NCBI GenBank assembly: GCA_022827225.1 | Contig: JAJDTJ010000035.1 | Span: 1 to 64,000 of the forward strand | Origin: Candidatus Poribacteria bacterium | Lineage (GTDB): Bacteria; Poribacteria; WGA-4E; WGA-3G | Length of the DNA stretch: 64,000 nt | Direction: 5' to 3' | Part shown: positions 20,116 to 28,476 of the stretch, piece after piece | Layout: the number at the start of each line of letters is the position of its first letter | Numbering within the stretch: position 1 is the first letter of the stretch | Notes under the pieces: model-generated | What the model was told of the DNA's origin: nothing | Database searches by the model: none | Seen by the model: the letters and a program-made list of their open reading frames with translations, nothing else | Translations under genes and position numbers: made by a program

Positions 20116-21021
20116 CTAATAGCCACTGCTTTCGCCAAAGAGACCAGAACGCGCAACAGCAATACCTATTGCGATGACAACGGGCAGCGCAATAACGCCT
20201 ACCTGAACAAAAGCAGAACGCCTGCCACCTAACCTCTGAATTGCTCCTATTCGTCCAACGGGTGCTAAGAATAATGAGACCAATAGCAATACAGCACTCA
20301 CTACTGGGACTTCTTCATAGAAATAGCCGTTCATCCAGATGCCTGCCAACGCAAGGGCTATAACTGCGGATGCACTGATCGGAAACACAGGTACTTTGTC
20401 ATCAGATTGTAGAAAAAGCGTGATAACCCATATCGCCGCAAAAAGTGCTACGAAAATACCAGTGTGCTGTGCTAACCGCAGACTTCCAGAAACCGCAAGA
20501 ATTAGCGCGGTGCCACCGGAGAGTCCGAAGTAGACAAACGGACTCCAACTACCCGATGGTAATAGGGTGAAGCTCTGTTGGACTATATTCCAAAAGATGA
20601 AAATCGCAACGGCGAGGCATACCCACCAAGTGATGCCTTCAATCTGTCCCCAACTATACTTAAACATTGACCCCAAAAGGAGTCGCGGGACAACGATGGA
20701 TACGACTACTTGTGCAATCAAACGTACCAATAGCGAGAGATGCCAAAAGATGCCCAGAATGAGTCCAATAAGCGCGAGATAGCAGAGCCAATGCACACCT
20801 TCTCGTGGTGGAAACGGCGGAATTCCTTCTAAACCGATGTAACCGACAATATAACCGACACTCAGCGCGATGCCAACAAGCCAACCAAAAGACAAACCGT
20901 CCCCTTCAACGGTCTGCTCGCGTTCTCTTTTAAAGGTAAGGATTTTTGAGAATATAAGGATCCCGCCACCAACAATAGCCGGTAGGAGTAAACCGAGGAC
21001 AAGCTGCTTGAATATTGACAT
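20116..21021 (-). CDS. Polytopic membrane protein, unknown function
   Basis: 301 residues with about nine or ten hydrophobic helices, beginning MSIFKQLVLGLLLPAIVGGG. Loops are short, and I recognise no catalytic or transport motif. It stands alone between the large propeller gene and yceI. The 294 bases to its left (19822-20115) contain AT-rich direct repeats such as CAAATATTTA and paired GCACxAAATCGxGC segments, but no gene. Confidence 0.7.
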   Translation of the reverse strand: MSIFKQLVLGLLLPAIVGGGILIFSKILTFKREREQTVEGDGLSFGWLVGIALSVGYIVGYIGLEGIPPFPPREGVHWLCYLALIGLILGIFWHLSLLVRLIAQVVVSIVVPRLLLGSMFKYSWGQIEGITWWVCLAVAIFIFWNIVQQSFTLLPSGSWSPFVYFGLSGGTALILAVSGSLRLAQHTGIFVALFAAIWVITLFLQSDDKVPVFPISASAVIALALAGIWMNGYFYEEVPVVSAVLLLVSLFLAPVGRIGAIQRLGGRRSAFVQVGVIALPVVIAIGIAVARSGLFGESSGY

Positions 21022-21130
21022 CGCTGATATCCCTGTTGGTGAGGTGTTTTGCTTCGGTGTTTCCCCTAAGCAACCTCACCAACGAAAGTTTTCAGAGCAA
21101 ATGCGTTCGTAGCGCATCGGAAACGCGCAC

Positions 21131-21754
21131 CTATTCGTGTTTCGCTTCAATACTGACAATAAGGCGAATCTCGTCACTAACGGCTCCTATACCGTAAGTC
21201 ATACCGAACTCACTCCGCTTAATCGTGAAAATGCTCTCAAATCCGATGAGCGATTCGCCATCTCTCCCTGTAGCGCGCCCCGTAATTTCGACATCCACTG
21301 TGATTGATTTTTTAACACCGTGTAATTCAAGATCGCCTGTGACCTCCAGCACATCTTCTTTCCCTTCCTTCGCTTTGACTTTCGTGCTTTTGAAGGTAAT
21401 CACAGGAAACTGTTTCGCACTGAAGAAATCGGAGCTTCTGAGATGTTGATCGCGTTTTTCGTTGCCAGTATCAACACTCGCTGCTTTAACCTCAAATTCC
21501 ACCATGTACCCTTCAGCATGACCGCCCGCATCCATTGAACCCATCGCTATCATGCCGGTGAATTCGTTGAATCTACCGTAATTATAAGTGACGCCATTAT
21601 GTTTTGCGCGAAAAAGTATCATTGAATGTGCGGTGTCAACTTCATACGGCGTTACACTCATAGGTTGCGTAATGCCAGCAAAACCGAGAAGTAGCAAAAG
21701 CACAAGGCTTCCGACACTGAAAATTTGCAGGTTCCGTCCTAAATCCGTTTTCAT
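21131..21754 (-). CDS. YceI family periplasmic lipid-binding protein
   Basis: 207 residues. A signal helix (about residues 13-32) precedes the YceI lipocalin-like barrel: YEVDTAHSMILFRAKHNGV, FNEFTGMI, RDQHLRSSDFFSAKQFPVITF and the late IFTIKRSEFGMTYG. Family members bind isoprenoid or polyprenyl chains in the periplasm. An AAGGAGATA site precedes the ATG. No quinone or isoprenoid gene is adjacent. Confidence 0.92.
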   Translation of the reverse strand: MKTDLGRNLQIFSVGSLVLLLLLGFAGITQPMSVTPYEVDTAHSMILFRAKHNGVTYNYGRFNEFTGMIAMGSMDAGGHAEGYMVEFEVKAASVDTGNEKRDQHLRSSDFFSAKQFPVITFKSTKVKAKEGKEDVLEVTGDLELHGVKKSITVDVEITGRATGRDGESLIGFESIFTIKRSEFGMTYGIGAVSDEIRLIVSIEAKHE

Positions 21755-22095
21755 TAAAAAAAATATCTCCTTTTTTAGGGTGAAGTTTCGTTAAAATGTG
21801 TCTATTACACAAAACAAGTATACCGTGTTTTTCAAAACCTGTCAACGAAAATCAGCAGTTTTCTGATTCTGATAAACGTCTCTGTCTTTTGAGAGTTCAC
21901 CCGCTAACAAAGCACCCTATCGTCAAAATTGCGTAAGTCCTGTTAAAATTGAATGGCCCCTGTCTCGTATCCGATTTTTTCTTGAATTACATTATGAAAA
22001 TGTGATATAATTATTAAGAAAATATGTCAAAGACAACATTTCGACACGGCGAACTATAGCACCTCACCTTGATAAATGGGAGGGTTCCAACCAAT
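21755..22095. other. Intergenic region with a solitary MITE-like end and a promoter
   Basis: 341 bases between yceI and the cytochrome/WD40 gene, with no gene seen. Near 21924-21948 the sequence GTCAAAATTGCGTAAGTCCTG closely resembles the right end of the MITE at 45156-45275, but no matching left end lies within about 200 bases. The promoter of the downstream gene is listed separately. Confidence 0.55.
21982..22011 (+). promoter_or_regulatory. Predicted promoter of the cytochrome/WD40/HMA gene
   Basis: TTGAAT (21982-21987), 18-base spacer, perfect TATAAT (22006-22011). The predicted start near 22018 leaves a leader of about 78 bases before ATG 22096. Confidence 0.6.
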
Positions 22096-23694
22096 ATGAA
22101 TACATTGAGATCAAAGTTTACAGTCCATCTAACCGTATATCTGCTCTCTATTGTGATGTTGCTCCCGTTTGTAGCAGCAGACAACCACGCTGGAGACACA
22201 CCCGTGAGTTACCACTCACAAATCGTCCCGATCCTCAAACGGAGCTGTCAAGGATGCCATCATCCGGGTGACCCAAACGGCGGCTTGATTGTCACAACCT
22301 ATACCGATCTCAAACAAGGCGGGATGGCGGGGGATGCAACAATCATCCCAGGGAAACCTGATGACAGTCTTATCATTGAACTCATCTCCGGCGATGAACC
22401 CGCAATGCCACAAAACATGGAACCGCTCTCCGCTGAGGAGGTCGAACTGTTCCGACGTTGGATTCTTGAAGGCGCAAATGACGATACACCCGCCGAAGTC
22501 GATGAGATGGCGGAGGGAAACTATCCGGTCTATACCGTACCGCCGGTGGTCACTGCACTGGCATACTCGCCCGATGGCAGCACGCTTGCAGTATCAGGAG
22601 TCCGCGAAGTTTTATTGTATGACACAGTAAATTTTGAACTCAAAGCGCGATTGGTAGGTAAAGCGCGGCGAATAGAATCGTTGACATATACGACAGATGG
22701 CAAAACTTTAGGCGTAGCAAGCGGATCGCCCGCACAATTCGGCGAAGTACAACTCTGGGATACCGCAACCAATACGCTTATCAAAGCCATACGTTCCAGT
22801 TACGATACAATTTACGGACTCTCCTTCTCACCCGATGCCAGCCGCGTCGCTTTCGGATGCTCAGATCAGACGGTCCGCGTCCTATCCGTTGAAGATGAAA
22901 AAGAGCGCATTAAATTTGATAATCATAGCGATTGGGTTTTCGGGACCGTCTTTTCTACGGACGGCTCCCATTTCGTGAGTGCCGGACGTGATACCGCCCT
23001 CAAATTGGTTGAGGTGAACACAGGCTCTTTCGTTGACGACATCAACTCCAGCAATAAAGGCTACGGAGAGATCAACACCATCGCACGGCATCCGACCAAA
23101 GATCAAGTCTTGAGTGCAGGTGAAGACCGGATACCACGGCTCTACAAAATCTTCCGCGAAATCCGAAGAGATGTCGGAAATACAGACTTTAACCTCATTC
23201 GAGCCTATGAAGCGCAGTCGGGGACAATTGAAGGCGTAGCGTTTTCAGCAGACGGCAGTCGGTTTGCCACTGGCAGCGCAGGCGGTGAAGCACGTATCTA
23301 TAACGTAGCCGATGGAAAACGGTTGGCAAGCATGCAAGGCGATGCAGTCGGTGTCTTTGCAGTCTCCTTCCATCCTGATGGGACACAACTCGCCACGGGC
23401 GGGTTCGACGGAAAGATCCGGATATTTGACACTTCTGGGAAACTACTGAACGCCTTTATGTCCGTGCCGATCGAACCTGCCGGAAGTGAGGATGTCGCGC
23501 TGGTCGTCTCAGGCATGACGTGAGGGGCTTGTGTCACAAAAGTGCAGGCTGCACTTTCACAACATCAGAGCGTTATCAGTGTTGAAGTCTCGCTACCCGA
23601 TCAGGCAATCATTAAAGTCCGAAAAAACACCGCCACTGCAGCTGACCTTGCAGGGATCGTTGAAGCGACCGGGTTTAGTGCAACGGCTAAATAA
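22096..23694 (+). CDS. Cytochrome c/WD40/HMA fusion, candidate selenoprotein with TGA codon 476
   Basis: 532 residues if TGA at 23521-23523 is read as selenocysteine; a conventional caller would stop there at 475 residues. After a signal peptide (cleavage near residue 29), CQGCH at 51-55 is a heme c site in a planctomycete-type cytochrome domain. Residues about 140-460 are WD40 blades. Residues about 466-532 form a heavy-metal-associated domain: VALVVSGMT, TGA, GAC, then VTKVQAAL, VISVEVSLPD, IIKVRKNT and ADLAGIVEATGFS, matching the beta-alpha-beta-beta-alpha-beta order. The TGA falls on the first Cys of GMTCxxC. The start at 22096 follows GGGAGGG; a TTG at 22069 would precede that site. Location is probably periplasmic or membrane-associated. 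The alternative is a single-base nonsense mutation or error. Confidence 0.8.
23529..23562 (+). promoter_or_regulatory. SECIS-like hairpin downstream of the in-frame TGA
   Basis: AAAGTGCA (23539-23546) pairs perfectly with TGCACTTT (23550-23557) around the loop GGC. Below a 5-base bulge on the 5' side, TTGTG (23529-23533) pairs with CACAA (23558-23562). The loop begins with G and lies 23 bases after the TGA, within the spacing known for bacterial SECIS elements, and the apex GCAGGCTGC is close to the E. coli fdhF hairpin apex. Confidence 0.7.
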
Positions 23695-23715
23695 CAAAGA
23701 CGAAGAGGCTGACCG

Positions 23716-25200
23716 ATGGCTGCCACAGCTCCCAATATTCTCTGGGTTTGCACAGATCAGCAACGTTACGACACAATCGGCGCATTAGGTAACCCCTACG
23801 TGTCAACACCGAACATTGATAGCCTCGTAGCAGACGGAGTCGCGTTTACACACACCTATTGTCAAAGTCCTATTTGTACGCCGAGTCGGGCAAGTTTTCT
23901 TACCGGGATGTATCCAAACGCAACACACGCAAATCGAAACGGAAACGATTTTTTCCCAGACGCGTACCCGCTTGTGACGCGCACCCTCGCTGACATCGGA
24001 TATGATTGCGGACTCATCGGTAAACTCCATCTCGCAAGTGCTTACCGTCGGATAGAACCACGCACAGACGACGGGTACCGTTACTGGCAATATAGTCATG
24101 CCCCACGAGACGACTGGGAACACGGACACGACTACGCCGATTGGGTCCGTTCAAAGGGGTACATCCTCGGTGAGTTGAACCGAAATCCAGAGGGTGTCCC
24201 AGCCGAATTGCATCAGACGACGTGGTGTGCAGAAAAGACAATTGAGTTCATTCGTCAGGAACGTGATTGCCCGTGGCTCGCGAGCGTCAACATCTACGAT
24301 CCGCATCCACCGTTCAATCCACCACAGACACACAGAGAACGGTTCAACCCAGCAGAGATGCCTGACCCACTCTTCCGAAACAGTGACCTTGCGCAGCAGA
24401 CCCGATTACTAGCCGTCGATTTTCAATCCAAAGTTCGGACACCAGATGAACTGGACATTCGGAATCCGGTCTTGCCCGGACCCGCGCGTGTTACCGCAGA
24501 CAGACAGACAGCACAGACACCGCGCCGAGAGACGAAACCAGTCGGTGCAAGGGATGCCAAGACGCTCAAAGCCGCCTATTACGCCATGATTCAACTTATT
24601 GATGAGCAACTCGGTAGGATTCTCGAAACGCTTGACGAAACGGGGCAGCGAGAAAACACCGTTATCATCTTTACCAGCGACCACGGCGAGACGCTTGGCG
24701 ACCACGGACTCATTCAGAAAGGGTGCCGCTTTTATGAAGGCTTAATCAGAGTACCGCTGATTTTCGTATGGCAGAATCAGTTTGCGAGCGGTCTGAAGAG
24801 CGATGCCCTCGTCGAACTTGTTGATAAGACACCAACGCTCTTGGAATTAGCAGGATTAACACCGCCTGAAGGCATGCACGGACGTTCGCTACTGTCTATC
24901 CTCCGAGGTGAAGCGGACCCAAACCATCACCGCGATTTTGTCCGGTGTGAGTACTATGATGCTGTCAATGGCCGCGACCACTCTTATGCAACAATGTATC
25001 GCGATAAACGTTACAAATTAGCAGTCTACCACGGACACGAGGAGGGTGAACTCTACGACCTAATCGAAGATCCAGACGAATTTGACAATCTGTGGCACGC
25101 ACCCGACAAACAGGGCATCAAGATGGATCTGTTAAAACAGAATTTTGACGCGGCTATGTTCGCTATGGACATAGGACCCCGACGAGTAGGACCGATGTAA
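23716..25200 (+). CDS. Sulfatase (type I, formylglycine-dependent)
   Basis: 494 residues. APNILWVCTDQQRYDT supplies metal-binding residues and CTPSR near residue 55 is the formylglycine motif. IFTSDHGETLGDHGL is the second metal and active-site block. There is no signal peptide. The C-terminal part includes YRDKRYKLAVYHGHEEGELYD, shared by sulfatases and phosphonate monoester hydrolases. It begins 21 bases after the TAA of the HMA gene, with GAGG before the ATG, so the two may share a transcript. Substrate unknown. Confidence 0.93.
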   Translation: MAATAPNILWVCTDQQRYDTIGALGNPYVSTPNIDSLVADGVAFTHTYCQSPICTPSRASFLTGMYPNATHANRNGNDFFPDAYPLVTRTLADIGYDCGLIGKLHLASAYRRIEPRTDDGYRYWQYSHAPRDDWEHGHDYADWVRSKGYILGELNRNPEGVPAELHQTTWCAEKTIEFIRQERDCPWLASVNIYDPHPPFNPPQTHRERFNPAEMPDPLFRNSDLAQQTRLLAVDFQSKVRTPDELDIRNPVLPGPARVTADRQTAQTPRRETKPVGARDAKTLKAAYYAMIQLIDEQLGRILETLDETGQRENTVIIFTSDHGETLGDHGLIQKGCRFYEGLIRVPLIFVWQNQFASGLKSDALVELVDKTPTLLELAGLTPPEGMHGRSLLSILRGEADPNHHRDFVRCEYYDAVNGRDHSYATMYRDKRYKLAVYHGHEEGELYDLIEDPDEFDNLWHAPDKQGIKMDLLKQNFDAAMFAMDIGPRRVGPM

Positions 25201-25224
25201 ACTGATAGGACGCTTTGCCGTATT

Positions 25225-25992
25225 ATGCTTGAACATAACACCATCCATTGTGGTGACACGTTTACACTATTGGATGAGGTAAAAAATGCTTCAGTGGATC
25301 TGATTGTATGTGATGGACCGTATGGTGTAACCGAGAACTCGTGGGATAAAATCTTCTCTATTCAAGAGTTTAACCTTGACCTCATCAAAAGGTTCACACC
25401 GAAGTTGAAAGACGGGGGCGCGCTCTATCTGTTCGGCAAACCGGATTGTATCGACTTTATAGATTATCGAAGGTTCTTGAACCTCCGTTCAAAGATTGTA
25501 TGGTATCAACCGAGTCGGCTCGCACAAGGACGCATCAATTACACCAACAACTACGACATTATCTGCTATTTCATCAAAGGTAAAAAACCGCAGTGCTATA
25601 ACCTTGACGCTATCAGAGTTTCGCAACTCGTTGAATTAGAACATCGACTCCGATGTGAAAATGTACCGTCCGTGACGAATGGCAAATTCGGAAAAACCAA
25701 GTTTAATACAAAAGGTAAAAACCCAGGCAACGTCTGGGGCGACATAAAGCAGCTAACTTACAAGTCGAAGGAGTTGGTCTGTAGAGAGGCACTTAATACA
25801 ATCCAGAAACCAGAAAAATTAATCGAGCGAATCGTGTTAGCAAGTTCATCACCAGGGGATCTGATCCTCGATCCATTTGCTGGGGTAGGGACCTGCCCAG
25901 TCGTCTGTAAGCGGCATCAACGGGATTTCATCGGATTTGAAATTAATCCAAATTTCGTGGAAATCGGAAACCAACGGCTCCATGAGTGCTAA
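25225..25992 (+). CDS. Orphan DNA methyltransferase, beta-class N4/N6
   Basis: 255 residues. The catalytic motif IV comes first (VDLIVCDGPYGV near residue 30) and SAM-binding motif I near the end (LILDPFAGVGT near residue 217), which is the beta-class order with the target-recognition region between them. Motif IV reads DGPY instead of the usual DPPY or SPPY. QKPEKLIERIVLASS before motif I is typical. No restriction gene is adjacent. It may be a phage-type or regulatory orphan methylase. Confidence 0.88.
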   Translation: MLEHNTIHCGDTFTLLDEVKNASVDLIVCDGPYGVTENSWDKIFSIQEFNLDLIKRFTPKLKDGGALYLFGKPDCIDFIDYRRFLNLRSKIVWYQPSRLAQGRINYTNNYDIICYFIKGKKPQCYNLDAIRVSQLVELEHRLRCENVPSVTNGKFGKTKFNTKGKNPGNVWGDIKQLTYKSKELVCREALNTIQKPEKLIERIVLASSSPGDLILDPFAGVGTCPVVCKRHQRDFIGFEINPNFVEIGNQRLHEC

Positions 25993-26241
25993 AACAAATC
26001 GAAACCACACTTATAGGCGAAGGCAAGCACGCTCACTTGTAGGAGGGAAACCTTGTAAGCCAGATCTATCTCAAATGCCAGAACACATTCAGTGTTGATT
26101 TGACAGAAATTTCTTGAAAATCCGTGTAATCTGTATAATCCGCGAAAATCCGTGATTTGCAGCGTACTTGAAGAAACATTTTCTTTGCATTGGATTTTAA
26201 CGTTTGCAAAAACCCCAAATGCGACCTGCGTTCAGAATACT
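25993..26241. other. Intergenic region with AATCCGTG-type repeats
   Basis: No gene seen. Between about 26115 and 26155 there are three variant copies of AATCCGYG (AATCCGTG, AATCCGCG, AATCCGTG), a low-complexity repeat common between genes in many bacteria. Its minus-strand translation gives the meaningless ADYTDYTDF pattern. The rest is AT-rich without structure that I recognise. Confidence 0.5.
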
Positions 26242-26270
26242 TTGACAAAAATGTTGTTGTATGATATTAT
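26242..26270 (+). promoter_or_regulatory. Predicted strong promoter of the GATase-like gene
   Basis: Perfect TTGACA (26242-26247), exactly 17 bases, TATTAT (26265-26270). The predicted start near 26277 leaves a leader of about 94 bases. Confidence 0.7.
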
Positions 26271-26370
26271 CTATAGAAAGTCAGAGAGACGAAAGAGAAG
26301 TCTAACTATCCATTGATCCTATTGTTGTGGTGTACGATCAGTCTGCAACATAGACACATAAGGGGCAAGC

Positions 26371-27189
26371 ATGGAACGGAAAATTGTAATTTATTTGACA
26401 TTTCTTCTCTGTTTTGGTATAAGTATTGGTAATGCCGCTGTAGAAGTCGGATTCGTTTATCTCGGTGACAAAGGCGACTTTACCGCACCCGCATTGGAAT
26501 TCGCCGAAAAAACGTTCAAAACGAAACAACTCGCTAAGGCAGACTTGAAGAGCAATACGTTCAAGCAGTTCGCTGTTGTCTGGTGGCACGATGGCGATGC
26601 CGATCCGGGCGGATTATCCGCCGCAGAAATTGATGCGTTTTTAGACTACGCTGAAAGCGGCGGCGCAGTGCTGCTGACAGGCGCAGCTATCCGGTATATT
26701 ACGCTATTAGGATTAGAAGACGCAGAACCACGGAAATTTGGACCCGTTGAGAACGATGGAAGCAATGTCGGTATTATCGTCCTCAAAGAGACACTGGAAC
26801 TCGGGTTGACAGAAGGCCTTGAGAATGTTGATGGAAAGACACCCCAAGTCGATGATTGGGTTCAGGTCAACTCAACCGGATTTCCAGTCAGTGGGGACTA
26901 TTACGACAAGATTTGGAAAAATTTTACGACGCTTGCGCATGCGTGGGAACGGGGTACCAATTACACGGATAGAATTGCAGCCTTCGGGTATTGGGAAGCT
27001 GGGGACGGTAAAGTGTTCAATATGAACTGGCGACTCCCGAATTATCATAAGAACAACGAGAGTATTGATCAGATAGAGAAACTCACAGAAAACGTTATCA
27101 ACTGGTTAGCAAGTGAATCGGAATTCGCTGATGTTACCGCCGGTGCTAAGCTGCCCATAGTGTGGGGAGAATTGAAAAATCACGAATAG
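26371..27189 (+). CDS. Exported protein with GATase/ThuA-like fold, unknown function
   Basis: 272 residues with a signal peptide ending GNAA near residue 22. The order of segments (VGFVYLGDKGDF; FAVVWWHDGDADPGGL; IDAFLDYAESGGAVLLTGAAIRY; the late MNWRLPNYHKNNESIDQIEKL) is that of class I glutamine-amidotransferase-like proteins related to DUF4960/ThuA. No catalytic cysteine of a true amidotransferase is evident at the usual place. It may bind or process sugars as suggested for ThuA-type proteins. AAGGGG precedes the ATG. Confidence 0.65.
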   Translation: MERKIVIYLTFLLCFGISIGNAAVEVGFVYLGDKGDFTAPALEFAEKTFKTKQLAKADLKSNTFKQFAVVWWHDGDADPGGLSAAEIDAFLDYAESGGAVLLTGAAIRYITLLGLEDAEPRKFGPVENDGSNVGIIVLKETLELGLTEGLENVDGKTPQVDDWVQVNSTGFPVSGDYYDKIWKNFTTLAHAWERGTNYTDRIAAFGYWEAGDGKVFNMNWRLPNYHKNNESIDQIEKLTENVINWLASESEFADVTAGAKLPIVWGELKNHE

Positions 27190-27239
27190 CACGGAATATG
27201 CTCCAGTGAAACTAATCACTTTAAAAAATTGACAAAAAA

Positions 27240-27330
27240 CGTCACATCTTCACGGATCACCTGGGATTTGCACGTCACTGTGATGTTTTGAACGTCACTT
27301 AAAGCGTCACATATATGCAACTGTGAAGAT
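27240..27330. repeat. Cluster of CGTCAC repeats between genes
   Basis: CGTCAC occurs four times (27240, 27273, 27293, 27305), and ATCTTCAC (27246-27253) is matched by its inverted form GTGAAGAT (27323-27330). The cluster sits immediately upstream of the WD40 gene and could be a regulator-binding array. No further evidence is visible. Confidence 0.4.
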
Positions 27331-27396
27331 CAGAACAAATTAATAATACAGCAGGTTTTGGCTTGCATGCTATACTAAAAAGGGATACTTTACGCA

Positions 27397-28311
27397 TTGG
27401 ATACTTTAAACGCGGATCCACAAACGAATCTACCGAAAGGCGTCAAAGCACGGCTTGATCAAGGAAACCTGACTGGAGATATCGCCTTCTCACCAGATGG
27501 CACGCAACTCGCGGTCGCTTGCGATATCGGTGTTTGGGTCTACGATGTAGACAGCGGTTTAGGTCTTAACCTCCTCGTGGAGCATAAAGAGTATGTGAGG
27601 TGTGTCGCCTTTTCACCGGATGGCACGGCTGTCGCAAGTGGCGGTGTAGATAACACGGTCATTCTCTGGGATGCCGTCGGCGGCATGCCGACAGCCACGC
27701 TCAAAGGACATACAGATGCCGTGAGGTGTGTCGTCTATTCACCAGACGGGACCACAGTCGCAAGTGGAAGTCCTGATGGCACAGTACGTTTGTGGGATGC
27801 AGGCACTGGGGAAGCAAAAAACGTCCTTGAAGGACATACAAGTTCCGTCAGATGTCTTGCGTATTCCCCAGATGGCAGCACGCTCACTGCCGGAACTGGA
27901 GACGATACTGTCGTCCTCTGGGATGCTGCGACGCAGAGGCACAAAACCACACTCTCAGGGCATAAAGATATCGTCAATTCCGTCGCTTATTCCCCGGATG
28001 GAAGTACGCTCGCAAGTGGAAGTATTGACGGCACAATTCGGTTGTGGAATATGTTTGAAAACGCCTTGATTACAACGCTTACAGGACATGTCGGTTACGT
28101 CTGGAGCGTCGCCTATTCCCCGGATGGAAGCACACTCGCGAGCGGCGGACGCGACGAGACAGTGCGGTTGTGGGACGCAGAGACGGGTGAACCTACAGGA
28201 GCACTCGCCGGACACACAAGGAGTGTTACGAACGTTCTATATGCATCTGATGGAAACGTACTCGCAAGTGGCAGTGAGGACAACTCCGTACTACTCTGGA
28301 ATCTTACATAG
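27397..28311 (+). CDS. WD40 repeat protein, seven-bladed propeller
   Basis: 304 residues forming about seven WD40 repeats (LKGHTDAVRCVVYSPDGTTV, then LWD at each repeat end). There is no signal peptide. The start codon is probably TTG at 27397, with AAAAAGGGA ten bases upstream. The N-terminal LPKGVKARLDQGN followed by IAFSPDGTQLAVACDIGVWV is the same lead-in seen in the larger WD40 proteins at 36709, 39405 and 43844. A protein-interaction scaffold is likely. Partner unknown. Confidence 0.85.
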   Translation: MDTLNADPQTNLPKGVKARLDQGNLTGDIAFSPDGTQLAVACDIGVWVYDVDSGLGLNLLVEHKEYVRCVAFSPDGTAVASGGVDNTVILWDAVGGMPTATLKGHTDAVRCVVYSPDGTTVASGSPDGTVRLWDAGTGEAKNVLEGHTSSVRCLAYSPDGSTLTAGTGDDTVVLWDAATQRHKTTLSGHKDIVNSVAYSPDGSTLASGSIDGTIRLWNMFENALITTLTGHVGYVWSVAYSPDGSTLASGGRDETVRLWDAETGEPTGALAGHTRSVTNVLYASDGNVLASGSEDNSVLLWNLT

Positions 28312-28410
28312 ATTTTGGTACAGAATTGATAATAAATGGTGTATGAGGCGTGAGAAAAACTGAGTGAACATCTAATCGAAAAAACAATAGAAGATTTAAT
28401 AAGGAGGTCG

Positions 28411-28476
28411 GTGTCTCCTCCGTCAACTATCGTCGGAGGTACCTACGCCGAGTTTTTTGATGAAACCCAGGTCTAA
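28411..28476 (+). CDS. Possible 21-residue leader peptide overlapping the DUF1549 gene
   Basis: AAGGAGGT at 28401-28408 is the strongest ribosome-binding site nearby, yet it lies 50 bases before the DUF1549 ATG. It is followed by GTG at 28411, opening a 21-codon frame (SPPSTIVGGTYAEFFDETQV after the first residue) that ends at TAA 28474-28476, overlapping the main start ATG at 28460. Spacing from GGAGG to GTG is only 3 bases, which is short. It may be a coupled leader or may not be translated. Confidence 0.3.
   Translation: MSPPSTIVGGTYAEFFDETQV

Noticed and set aside
19843..20232. 129-residue plus-strand frame
   Set aside because: No domain, no ribosome-binding site, and it overlaps the 3' end of the membrane-protein gene on the other strand.
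26066..26248. 60-residue minus-strand frame with ADYTDYTDF
   Set aside because: It is the translation of the AATCCGTG-type intergenic repeat and not a gene.
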